A DNA stretch of 35,380 nt from an uncultured Eubacteriales bacterium (GTDB lineage: Bacteria; Bacillota; Clostridia; Oscillospirales; Acutalibacteraceae). The position numbers and the translations under genes were made by a program. Below are positions 1 through 7,787 of this stretch, in pieces. The notes beneath the pieces are model-generated. The model was not told the origin of the DNA, did no database searches, and was given only the letters and a program-made list of their open reading frames with translations. Every line of letters begins with the position of its first letter. Position 1 is the first letter of the stretch. The stretch is from NCBI GenBank assembly GCA_900315085.1, contig OMXW01000005.1:1-35380 (forward strand), in the 5' to 3' direction.

Positions 1-1
1 A

Positions 2-26
2 AACGGAGCCCGATTTGGGCTCCGTT
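2..26 (-). terminator. Intrinsic terminator after ftsZ
   Basis: A perfect 10-bp stem (AACGGAGCCC pairing with GGGCTCCGTT) encloses a 5-nt loop and starts 17 nt past the ftsZ stop codon. The T-run that should follow on the minus strand is cut off by the window edge, with only TTT visible. It probably ends the dcw transcript. Confidence 0.8.
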
Positions 27-43
27 ACAGAACAAATATAAAA

Positions 44-1147
44 TTATTTATTAAAGATCGACATGATGTCGTAGAATGTATCGTCCTCGTCGTCGGTTGT
101 GTCCTTTGTTGCTCTTGAGGGAGCTGACTTTGACTCAGCGGGTGTGTCTACGATAACGTTGTCTGTGGGCTGAGGTCTTGCGCTTTCAAGGCCTGTGCCG
201 AAGCCTGTTGCGATTACCGTTACACTCATCTGATCGTCCATCTTGTCGTCGATCACGGCACCCCAGATGATGTTTGCGTCCTCGCTTACCTTGTCCTTGA
301 TCATTGTTGAAGCCGCGTCGATGTCGTCGAGGCTTACGTCGGAGGAAGCTGTGATGTTGATAATCAAGCCCTTGGCGCCGTCGATCGAGGTTTCAAGCAG
401 CGGGCTGGAAATTGCCATGTCCGCGGCTACTGTAGCCTTGTCCTTGCCTGTTGCGCTGCCCATGCCCATGTGAGCGTAGCCTGCGTCCTTCATTACGGAG
501 GTAACGTCGGCAAAGTCGAGGTTTACAAGTCCGGGAAGTAAGATGAGGTCGGAAATACTCTGAACACCCTGTCTTAATACGTCGTCAGCGATCGCGAACG
601 CGTTCTGGAGTGTGATGCTTTGGTCTGAAACATATTTGAGTCTTTCGTTGGGAACAATGATGAGTGAGTCTACGCACGCTGAAAGCTCGGCAATACCCTG
701 CTCAGCCTGTGTCATTCTTCTTTTTCCCTCAAACGCAAACGGCTTTGTAACTACGCCGACTGTGAGAATACCCATATCCTTGGCGATTTTTGCAACAACG
801 GGAGCCGCGCCTGTACCTGTGCCGCCGCCCATACCTGCGGTTACAAATACCATGTCGGTATCCTTGAGGAGCGCCGCGATCTCGTCCTTGCTCTCCTCAG
901 CCGCGCTCTGGCCGATTGAAGGCATTGAGCCTGCGCCCTTGCCGCGTGTGAGCTTTTCACCGATCTGAATCTTCTGAGAAGCTCTTGAAAGTCTTAATAC
1001 GTGCTCATCGGTATTGATTGCGATAAATTCTACGTTCTTGACCTCCATCGCAACCATGCGGTTAACAGCGTTGCCGCCGCCGCCGCCAACGCCGATTACT
1101 TTAATTTTTGGCATATACTCATTTTCCAATTCCAGTTCAAAAGCCAT
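44..1147 (-). CDS. ftsZ: Cell division protein FtsZ
   Basis: FtsZ is the tubulin-like GTPase that polymerises into the Z-ring at midcell and recruits the divisome. At 367 residues it is normal length. The N-terminal glycine-rich motif ([13 protein letters not shown], about residues 19-31), the tubulin signature GGGTGTG (107-113) and the synergy loop NLDFADV are all intact. An acidic Ser/Thr/Pro linker leads to a short hydrophobic C-terminal tail ([12 protein letters not shown]), the usual docking peptide for membrane anchors. The start is ATG with an AGGAGG 8 nt upstream. It is the last gene of the dcw cluster and has its own promoter in the 201-bp gap after ftsQ. No ftsA lies beside it, so another anchor such as SepF may be used; that is inference. 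Confidence 0.98.
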   Translation of the reverse strand: MAFELELENEYMPKIKVIGVGGGGGNAVNRMVAMEVKNVEFIAINTDEHVLRLSRASQKIQIGEKLTRGKGAGSMPSIGQSAAEESKDEIAALLKDTDMVFVTAGMGGGTGTGAAPVVAKIAKDMGILTVGVVTKPFAFEGKRRMTQAEQGIAELSACVDSLIIVPNERLKYVSDQSITLQNAFAIADDVLRQGVQSISDLILLPGLVNLDFADVTSVMKDAGYAHMGMGSATGKDKATVAADMAISSPLLETSIDGAKGLIINITASSDVSLDDIDAASTMIKDKVSEDANIIWGAVIDDKMDDQMSVTVIATGFGTGLESARPQPTDNVIVDTPAESKSAPSRATKDTTDDEDDTFYDIMSIFNK

Positions 1148-1224
1148 TTTTTCTTCCTCCTTAATTCTGTAAAGAATCTATTATAAAAATACATAGTTCC
1201 GTATAATACATACTTATGCTTTAT

Positions 1225-1253
1225 ATAGTATCACACTTTTTGAAAAATATCAA
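1225..1253 (-). promoter_or_regulatory. Sigma-A-type promoter for ftsZ
   Basis: On the minus strand, TTGATA (1248-1253) and TACTAT (1225-1230) are separated by exactly 17 bp, about 80 bp upstream of the ftsZ ATG. This would let ftsZ be transcribed independently of the upstream dcw genes. Confidence 0.55.
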
Positions 1254-1348
1254 TGGTTTTGCGGGGTTTTTTTAATCACAATTTTATTGTTTGCGGTTTT
1301 GTTTCGTTTAGTACGCCGAGTTTTTGCGCGGTGATTATTTTGATATTA

Positions 1349-2800
1349 TCACCACTGGTTCTCGGAGTAGGAATCGTAGACCTCGTTCCAGTTGTAGTCG
1401 GCTCCGCTGTCATAGCCTCCGTTGTCGTAAACTCCGCCGTTGTCGTAGCTTCCGCCGTTATCGTAGCTTTCGCCGTTGTCGTAGCCTCCGCCGTTGTCAT
1501 AGCTTCCGCCGTTATCGTAGCTTCCGCCGTTGTCATAGCCTCCGCCGTTATCGTAGGTTCCTCCGCTGTCGTTGCCTCCTGCCGCGATCGTTGTTTCCTG
1601 AGTTGCTTCGGTCGGGCTTGTTGAGGCGGGAGCGGTTGTTGGAGGCTCGGTGTCTGCCGGCTTGTAGTGCGACATCTTGTTCTTGGCGCAGGTGGATACG
1701 TCAAGCGTGCCGTAGATAGCGCCCGTTTTGTTGGGGTCGAGCTTTTCCTCGATTATTTTCATCGCGGTCCTGATTTTATAGTCGAGGTCCTCGGGAAGTC
1801 CGAGCTTTACCGTGATGTGATTGTCGTAGTTGAAGGTGATGTCGTTGAGGTTCTTTATGTCGAGCGCGGTGACCTTTTTGACGTTGTTGTCCTCAAGACT
1901 TTTTGCCACGCCCTCAAGAATATCCGAAACGTTGCTGTCCGAGAACTGCAGATAACTGCCCGGCTCCTTGTCTTTGATGTCGGAGCAGACAAGCTCCGTA
2001 AGGTTCTTTGAGTTATCCTTTGCCCTTTCGAGGATCCTGCCCTTTGAGCTGATAACAAGGTACTCGCTTCCGTCCTTTACAACGTAGCTCGGCACGGCGT
2101 TTGTGATTTTTATCGTTACCGTGTCGGGGATAGCCACTCCGATTTCAGCCTTTTCAACGTAGGGCAGGTTCTCGCTGATTTTCTCGGGCGTGCTGTTGAG
2201 CGCCGCGATGAAGATATTCTGCTGTAATGTCACGTTTGAAAATGCCGTGATTTGCTTGTCGTAGTAGTATTCGTCGCCCTCGATATCGATTTTTTCGGTC
2301 TTGAACAGTACCGTTAAGCTTAAAATCACTCCGATGATGATCACCGCGAGGAATATTGACGCGGAAATTATGATCCTGCGCACGCGTATCTGCTTTGGCG
2401 TCATCGGCTTTTTGTTGCGCTTTATCACCTCGCGCTCCTGCTTGCGGATGATTTTAAGACGCTTTTTCTGACGCTGCTTTTCAGCGTATTCATCTATGTA
2501 ATAGCCGTCCTCAAAATCCTGCGGCTTGAGGTTGCGGATCCGTTCCTCGCTTTCGCGCAGGTACTTTTCCTCACGGCTGATATTTTCGTATTTTGAAGCC
2601 TTTCCGGAATTGACCGCTTCTTCAATTTTGCTGACGTTCTTCTTTGAGCCCTGTTTTTCCTTTTTCGGCTTTTCCTTTTTGGGCTTTTTGGTCTTTGACT
2701 TCTTTTGCTTTTCCTGATTTTTGTGGTACTTCTGCGCCTGCTTTGCCGCTTCTTTTCTGCGCTTTGCAAGCTCCTTTTTACTCTTCGAGTCCAACGCCAC
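1349..2800 (-). CDS. ftsQ: FtsQ/DivIB-type division protein with a repeat tail
   Basis: FtsQ/DivIB is a bitopic divisome protein that bridges FtsL and the septal synthase. A Lys/Arg/Glu-rich cytoplasmic region of about 140 residues is followed by one membrane helix (IIISASIFLAVIIIGVILSL). A POTRA domain begins at KIDIEG and the FtsQ/DivIB beta domain follows. Beyond this the protein continues as a Thr/Pro-rich linker and an acidic YDNGG(G/S) repeat tail of about 50 residues, which makes it (483 aa) much longer than typical family members. I chose GTG at 2800 because the AGGAGG lies 7 nt upstream; the alternative TTG at 2806 abuts the Shine-Dalgarno. It sits between murA and ftsZ. Confidence 0.9.
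   Translation of the reverse strand: MALDSKSKKELAKRRKEAAKQAQKYHKNQEKQKKSKTKKPKKEKPKKEKQGSKKNVSKIEEAVNSGKASKYENISREEKYLRESEERIRNLKPQDFEDGYYIDEYAEKQRQKKRLKIIRKQEREVIKRNKKPMTPKQIRVRRIIISASIFLAVIIIGVILSLTVLFKTEKIDIEGDEYYYDKQITAFSNVTLQQNIFIAALNSTPEKISENLPYVEKAEIGVAIPDTVTIKITNAVPSYVVKDGSEYLVISSKGRILERAKDNSKNLTELVCSDIKDKEPGSYLQFSDSNVSDILEGVAKSLEDNNVKKVTALDIKNLNDITFNYDNHITVKLGLPEDLDYKIRTAMKIIEEKLDPNKTGAIYGTLDVSTCAKNKMSHYKPADTEPPTTAPASTSPTEATQETTIAAGGNDSGGTYDNGGGYDNGGSYDNGGSYDNGGGYDNGESYDNGGSYDNGGVYDNGGYDSGADYNWNEVYDSYSENQW
1415..1555 (-). repeat. 18-bp tandem repeat encoding YDNGG(G/S) units in ftsQ
   Basis: Seven consecutive 18-bp units plus a shortened eighth encode YDNGGG/YDNGGS/YDNGES/YDNGGV at the outer-face C-terminus of FtsQ. 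Units differ at wobble positions and occasionally by one residue. The array is in frame, so copy-number change would alter tail length without disrupting the gene. Confidence 0.9.
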
Positions 2801-2834
2801 GGTCAACCCTCCTTTCTTCTTCCTTTATTTTCAC

Positions 2835-4088
2835 TTAGATTTTCTTTACGTCCGCTCCCAGCGAGCACAGCGTTTGTTCAAGGCTTTCGTAGCCGCGCTC
2901 AAGGTACTGAACTCCGCTCACCGTCGTTTTTGATTCGGCGCACAGCCCTGCCGCAACAAGCGCCGCGGCTCCGCGTAAATCGGTTGCCTCAACCTTTGCG
3001 CCGTACAGAGTTTCAACGCCCTGAGCCACGCAGACCTTGCCCTCGGTTTTGAGGTTCGCGCCCATGCGCACAAGCTCGCTTACATGGCGGTAGCGGTTCT
3101 CAAATATGTTTTCAACAAATACGCTTGTTCCCTTTGCCACGCACGCAGCCGCCAAAAGCGGCGCCTGAGCGTCTGTTGGGAACCCGGGATACGGCATTGT
3201 ACGGACGGTTTTCATTGATTTCAGCCTTGGAGGCGCCGAAATTTCAAGCTCGCCGCCGCACAGCCTGATTTTGCAGCCTGCTTCCTCAAACACGGGTATC
3301 ACCGCGCCGAGGTGACTGCCGACTATATTTTTAAGAGTGATTTTTGAGCCTGTGACCGCCGCGCAGCTCATAAGCGTTGCCGCCGCGATACGGTCGGGGA
3401 TTATTGTATGGCTGCAGGCGTGCAGACTTTTGACGCCCTCGATGACTATTACGCCCTCTCCCGCGCCGTATATCTCGGCTCCGCAGCTGTTCAGGTAATC
3501 GGCAAGGTCGCGTATTTCAGGCTCCCTCGCCGCGTTTGTAATTGTTGTTGTGCCGCTTGCTGTCGCCGCGGCAATCATTATGTCCTCGGTCGCTCCCACG
3601 CTCGGAAACGACAGCGTTATCCGCTCGCCCGACAGTCCGTAGGGGGCGGAACATTCGATGTAGCCGTGCTTTTCCCTGATAAGCGCGCCCAGCGCGCGCA
3701 GTCCGCGCAGGTGCATGTCAATAGGTCTTTGACCGATTTCACAGCCGCCCGGGAGCGATAATCTTGCGCTGCCTGCCGAGGCGAGAAGCGCCCCCAAAAA
3801 CACGATTGAGCTGCGTGTTTTACGCATGAGCTCGTCGGGTATGTCGCTGCGGAGAGCGCCCTCGCTTTTGACTATGAGCGTGTGCGAGGAGCGGCTTACG
3901 GTGCAGCCTAAGTATCTTAAAACTCGGCTTGATGCCTCAACGTCCGACAGCATCGGACAGTTGTATATTACGTTTTCGCCCTTTGCGAGCAAGGTGGCGG
4001 CAAGGATTGGCAGCGCGCTGTTTTTTGCGCCCTGTACCTCCGCCGCGCCGCTTAGCTTTTGACGACCTGCCACTATTAGCTTTGACAC
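2835..4088 (-). CDS. murA: UDP-N-acetylglucosamine 1-carboxyvinyltransferase MurA
   Basis: MurA transfers enolpyruvate from PEP to UDP-GlcNAc, the first committed step of peptidoglycan precursor synthesis in the cytoplasm. The 417 residues match the family. The Lys22-Asn23 pair (GAKNSALPILAA) and the catalytic-loop cysteine (GGCEIGQRP, Cys116) are both present. A Cys at this position is the form that reacts with fosfomycin. The start is GTG with GAGAGGG 7 nt upstream. It follows murG by 75 bp. Many Bacillota keep murA outside the dcw cluster, so its place here between murG and ftsQ is a lineage feature. Confidence 0.96.
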   Translation of the reverse strand: MSKLIVAGRQKLSGAAEVQGAKNSALPILAATLLAKGENVIYNCPMLSDVEASSRVLRYLGCTVSRSSHTLIVKSEGALRSDIPDELMRKTRSSIVFLGALLASAGSARLSLPGGCEIGQRPIDMHLRGLRALGALIREKHGYIECSAPYGLSGERITLSFPSVGATEDIMIAAATASGTTTITNAAREPEIRDLADYLNSCGAEIYGAGEGVIVIEGVKSLHACSHTIIPDRIAAATLMSCAAVTGSKITLKNIVGSHLGAVIPVFEEAGCKIRLCGGELEISAPPRLKSMKTVRTMPYPGFPTDAQAPLLAAACVAKGTSVFVENIFENRYRHVSELVRMGANLKTEGKVCVAQGVETLYGAKVEATDLRGAAALVAAGLCAESKTTVSGVQYLERGYESLEQTLCSLGADVKKI

Positions 4089-4163
4089 AGTAACACCCTC
4101 TCAAAATATCTTCTGTATATTTTATGTGGAAGGGCTGAGAGTGTGATTGAGCTTTGGCATCGG

Positions 4164-5279
4164 TTAATTTCCGACTACCTTTTTGATTACGGAATAAATT
4201 CTCTCATTGGCGTTTACGATCGCCATTTTCTTTGAGTTTTCGGTGTATTCCTCAAGCACCTTGGGGTCGGACAGCATTGCGTCAGCCTTTTTGATCAGCA
4301 GCTCGCCCGTGAGGTCTTTTTCCTCGATAATATCGGCGGCTCCGGCGTCAACAAGCGCCATCGCGTTGTGGTACTGGTGGTTCTCCGCTACGTTCGGAGA
4401 AGGAATCAGGATAGCGGGCTTGCCCATTGCCTGGATTTCACTGAGCGTAATAGCTCCGGCGCGGCTGATAACCAAATCCGCCGCCGCCATGCACTCGGGC
4501 ATGTTGTCGATGTACGGTCTGATGTCGAGGTTGGGACAGTCATCTATATTTGCTCCCTTTTCCTTTACAAGGCCGGGGAACCATTCGCCGAACTTTCCGT
4601 AGGCGTGGATGTGCTGATATCTTCCGTCTTTGCCGCTGCGCGCGATAAAGTCAGCCATTGCCTCGTTTACCTTTTGCGCTCCCAGGCTTCCGCCGAACGA
4701 AAGCACTACGGGACGCTGGTCAAGTCCGAGCTTTTTGCGGCACTCAGCCTTGTCGGCTGTGAGTATCTCCTCGCGCACGGGGTTGCCAGTTACCACGGTG
4801 TCAACGTCCGCAAAATATTTCTTTGCCGCTTCAACCGCCACCATTACCTTTTTAACGCGCTTGCGCAGCAATTTGTTTGTTACGCCCGGGTAGGCGTTCT
4901 GCTCATGAATAAGGCAGGTCACGCCGAGCTTTGACGCCGCCTTTACAACGGGTCCCGAAACGTAGCCGCCCGTTCCGATACAGAGGTCGGGCTTGAATTT
5001 CTTTATTATTTTTTTGGCTTCCTGTGTTGATGATATTGCGCGCTTTACCGTTTTGATGTTCTCAATCGTATCCTTTGGGGCAAAGCCGCGCTTGAAGCCG
5101 CTTATTGCTATTGATTCTATGGGGTATCCCGCCTGAGCGACAAGGCGCTGCTCCATTCCGTCGGCGTTGCCGATGAACAAAAATTCTGTGTCGGGACGTT
5201 TTTGCTTAATATAGCCGGCAATCGCGAGCGCGGGATTGATGTGTCCCGCCGTGCCGCCGCCTGCGAGTAAAACCTTCAT
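4164..5279 (-). CDS. murG: Lipid II synthase MurG (GlcNAc transferase)
   Basis: MurG adds GlcNAc to lipid I on the inner face of the membrane to make lipid II. It is a GT-B fold enzyme of 371 residues. The N-terminal GGGTAGHINPALA motif (residues 7-19) and the SFGGSLGAQ segment at the start of the C-terminal Rossmann domain are clear. The donor-site region SRAGAITLSEIQAMGKPAILIP is also intact. It lies 14 bp after ftsW and 75 bp before murA, in the same direction, so it is very probably cotranscribed with both. Confidence 0.97.
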   Translation of the reverse strand: MKVLLAGGGTAGHINPALAIAGYIKQKRPDTEFLFIGNADGMEQRLVAQAGYPIESIAISGFKRGFAPKDTIENIKTVKRAISSTQEAKKIIKKFKPDLCIGTGGYVSGPVVKAASKLGVTCLIHEQNAYPGVTNKLLRKRVKKVMVAVEAAKKYFADVDTVVTGNPVREEILTADKAECRKKLGLDQRPVVLSFGGSLGAQKVNEAMADFIARSGKDGRYQHIHAYGKFGEWFPGLVKEKGANIDDCPNLDIRPYIDNMPECMAAADLVISRAGAITLSEIQAMGKPAILIPSPNVAENHQYHNAMALVDAGAADIIEEKDLTGELLIKKADAMLSDPKVLEEYTENSKKMAIVNANERIYSVIKKVVGN

Positions 5280-5293
5280 AATATTCTCCTATG

Positions 5294-6559
5294 TTACTGT
5301 CTTTCAATGTTTGCCGTGCGCGAGATCGAGAGCACGATGCCCATCTGCGCGAGCAGCATTATCAGCGACGAGCCGCCGTAGCTGAAGAACGGCAGGCTGA
5401 TACCTGTGTTTGGCAGCCAGTCGGTGATTACGAGGATGTTGAGGACTACCTGGATTCCGATTTGCGAGGTGAGTCCGATTCCGAGCAGCTTGCCGAATTT
5501 ATCCTTTGAACGGAGTGAAAGCGTGATTCCTCTCCATACGAGCAGGGCGAAAATCAGAAGTATGATAGTAGCGCCTATTAGTCCGAGCTCCTCAACGACG
5601 ATAGCAAAAATGAAGTCGTTCTGAGGCTCCGGCAGGTAGAGGTATTTCTGACGCGACTGACCCAGTCCCAGTCCCCAAAGTCCGCCGCTGCCGATCGCGT
5701 ACAGCGAATTTCTGGTCTGCCAGGTGGTCTGCCACATGTCCTCGGTCGTGTATTCGAGCGACTGTCCCCAGCCGTCCATACGGCTCATAGCGTAGGTAAG
5801 TCCGCCCGTTACCGCGAGTATAAGTACAAGTCCGATGAGGACTATGCCGCCGATCGCCAGGTATTTTGTTTTCATGCCGCCTACATACAGCATGAGCACC
5901 GTCAACATTCCGATGATTACGATACCCGAATAGTGCGGCTCAAGAAACAGCAGCATTGCGATCGTTCCGAATACGATAAGTCCCGGTATCACGCTGAACT
6001 TTGGCAGCTGCATTTTGTTGTAGTATTTACTTGCCCAGTGAGCGAAAAACAGTATGACAGCGAATTTTGCGATTTCCGACGGCTGGATGTTGAACATTCC
6101 CAGCGGTATCCATCGCTTAACGCCGCCCTCGCCCGAGGGCAGAATCAGCACCACCATTAACGCAACGTAAGCCACACCCAAAACTACAGGAGCAATTTGG
6201 TGCAGCTTATTATAATTGAACAGCGACATTACCACCATTGCGGCCACGCCGACTACGATGAATATGAGCTGGCGGACAAGGTAGTAGTAGCTGTCGCCCT
6301 GGGTGTAGTAGGCAAAGGCGTAGCTTGCCGAGAACATCATTATTGTGCCAACGGTGAGCAGCACAAAAATGATGATGCAGAACGGCAGGTCAATACCCAT
6401 TCCCACGTCAAACCACTTGGCGTTTTTCATTTTTCTCTTGTGCGGTCTGCGCACGAAGAATTTTTCTTTTTTGGCGTTTTCTACCGCACGGTATTCGTCG
6501 TCATAAATTCTGTTGACGTCGCCCTTGAGCAGCATTTTAAAATTTGGAGCCAAAAGCAT
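5294..6559 (-). CDS. ftsW: FtsW/SpoVE-type peptidoglycan polymerase (SEDS family)
   Basis: FtsW is a SEDS-family polytopic membrane glycosyltransferase that polymerises lipid II at the septum with its class B PBP partner, here probably ftsI in the same cluster. The 421-residue protein has a basic N-terminal cytoplasmic extension of about 50 residues and then around ten membrane segments. The diagnostic C-terminal signature TGISLPFFSYGGSSL is present. The ATG is supported by GAAAGGGG 5 nt upstream. A sporulating bacterium may also carry the paralogue spoVE; sequence alone does not decide between the two, but the dcw setting favours a division role. Confidence 0.93.
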   Translation of the reverse strand: MLLAPNFKMLLKGDVNRIYDDEYRAVENAKKEKFFVRRPHKRKMKNAKWFDVGMGIDLPFCIIIFVLLTVGTIMMFSASYAFAYYTQGDSYYYLVRQLIFIVVGVAAMVVMSLFNYNKLHQIAPVVLGVAYVALMVVLILPSGEGGVKRWIPLGMFNIQPSEIAKFAVILFFAHWASKYYNKMQLPKFSVIPGLIVFGTIAMLLFLEPHYSGIVIIGMLTVLMLYVGGMKTKYLAIGGIVLIGLVLILAVTGGLTYAMSRMDGWGQSLEYTTEDMWQTTWQTRNSLYAIGSGGLWGLGLGQSRQKYLYLPEPQNDFIFAIVVEELGLIGATIILLIFALLVWRGITLSLRSKDKFGKLLGIGLTSQIGIQVVLNILVITDWLPNTGISLPFFSYGGSSLIMLLAQMGIVLSISRTANIERQ

Positions 6560-6597
6560 TAACCCCTTTCATATGCTGTGGATAATTATATATTTTA

Positions 6598-6689
6598 TGT
6601 AGGGGCGTGCATTGCACGCCTGTGCGCCGACGTTTTATTTACGTCCGTTTTTTGGTCGTCACACAAACATTATGTTCAACGCCCCTACA
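6598..6689. repeat. GTAGGG-headed inverted-repeat element C1
   Basis: This 92-bp element lies between ftsW and mraY and has perfect 10-bp inverted termini (TGTAGGGGCG / CGCCCCTACA). Just inside the left end is a palindrome (GGCGTGCA-T-TGCACGCC). Its core, GACGT-N7-ACGTC-CG-TTTTTT on the plus strand, recurs in element C2. There is no ORF. Confidence 0.8.
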
Positions 6690-6705
6690 ACACGAATTCT
6701 AATCC

Positions 6706-7740
6706 TTACAATTTTGTTCCGAACATTACCAGCAGGAACGAGATACCTGCGAAAATCGCGGTCACGAGGCTGAACACGCCTACGATTTTGACCTCGCTCC
6801 AGCCGCACATTTCAAAGTGGTGATGGATGGGGCTCATTTTGAAGAGGCGCTTGCCGTGGGTGAGCTTGAAGTAGCTTACCTGAAGCATTACCGAGAACAT
6901 CTCGCAGAGATAAACGATTCCCATTGGGAGAAGAAGAATGGGCATTCTTGTTGCAAACGCGAGCGCGCAGACGATTCCGCCGAGGAACAGCGAGCCTGTG
7001 TCGCCCATGAACACCTTTGCGGGGTGGAAATTCCAAACGAGGAAGCCCAGACATCCGCCTGCCACAGCCGCGCTGAGTGCGGTAAGTCCGAGAGCGTAGG
7101 TTGAGCTGCCGATGAGCATGAAGCCTACAGCAACGAAGAATGTGATTGAGCCGTCAAGTCCGTCAACGCCGTCGGTGAGGTTAACTGCGTTAACGATGCC
7201 GACTATCACGATTGCGGAGATGATGTAGTAGAAGAAGCCGAGGTCAACCTCTCCGACGAACGGAATGATAGTTGAGGTGCCGCAGCCCGAGATTCCGAGA
7301 ACAGCAAGATAGATTGCGGCGGCTGAGAACTGGAGCACGAGCTTCTGCTTTGCCGTAAGACCTAAGTTGCGCTTTTTTACGACCTTTGTGTGATCGTCAA
7401 CAAATCCGATCATGCCGTTTGCCAGCGCGAGTCCGAGTCCCGCGAAGATGTAGATAACCTCCGAGCCTACGTTGGCGCGGTAGGTATCGATAAACTCGTT
7501 GCCCGTGAGCAGGTACACAACCGTGCTGATTACTCCCACGGTGATGATTGCAACAATGAACATTATGCCGCCCATTACGGGAGTTCCCTGCTTTTCCTTG
7601 TGCCAGCTCGGTCCAACGTCAAGAATCGTCTGACCGAAGTTGAGCTTGTGAAGATACGGTATTAAGAATTTTCCGACAACCGCCGATATTGCAAAGGCGA
7701 GTATCGCCGCGCAAAATGTCCATACGCCGTAAACTATCAT
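6706..7740 (-). CDS. mraY: Phospho-MurNAc-pentapeptide translocase MraY
   Basis: MraY joins phospho-MurNAc-pentapeptide to undecaprenyl phosphate to make lipid I and is a roughly ten-span membrane enzyme. The 344 residues contain the conserved aspartate motif GFVDDHTKV, the NAVNLTDGVDGLDGS loop and the histidine cluster MSPIHHHFE, all family hallmarks. It lies 47 bp downstream of ftsI. The gap to ftsW is filled by element C1, so transcription into ftsW must cross that insertion or restart after it. Confidence 0.97.
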   Translation of the reverse strand: MIVYGVWTFCAAILAFAISAVVGKFLIPYLHKLNFGQTILDVGPSWHKEKQGTPVMGGIMFIVAIITVGVISTVVYLLTGNEFIDTYRANVGSEVIYIFAGLGLALANGMIGFVDDHTKVVKKRNLGLTAKQKLVLQFSAAAIYLAVLGISGCGTSTIIPFVGEVDLGFFYYIISAIVIVGIVNAVNLTDGVDGLDGSITFFVAVGFMLIGSSTYALGLTALSAAVAGGCLGFLVWNFHPAKVFMGDTGSLFLGGIVCALAFATRMPILLLPMGIVYLCEMFSVMLQVSYFKLTHGKRLFKMSPIHHHFEMCGWSEVKIVGVFSLVTAIFAGISFLLVMFGTKL

Positions 7741-7787
7741 TTTTATCTGTCCTCTCTCTTTTTATAATAACCCTTATATATGCGGTT

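Noticed and set aside
1415-1555. Possible CRISPR array
   Set aside because: The 18-bp units are directly adjacent with no unique spacers and are in frame with ftsQ.
1253-1719. Long open frames on both strands opposite the ftsQ tail
   Set aside because: They are shadows of the 18-bp repeat, with low-complexity Ala/Val/Ser or Arg/Cys translations and no ribosome binding site.
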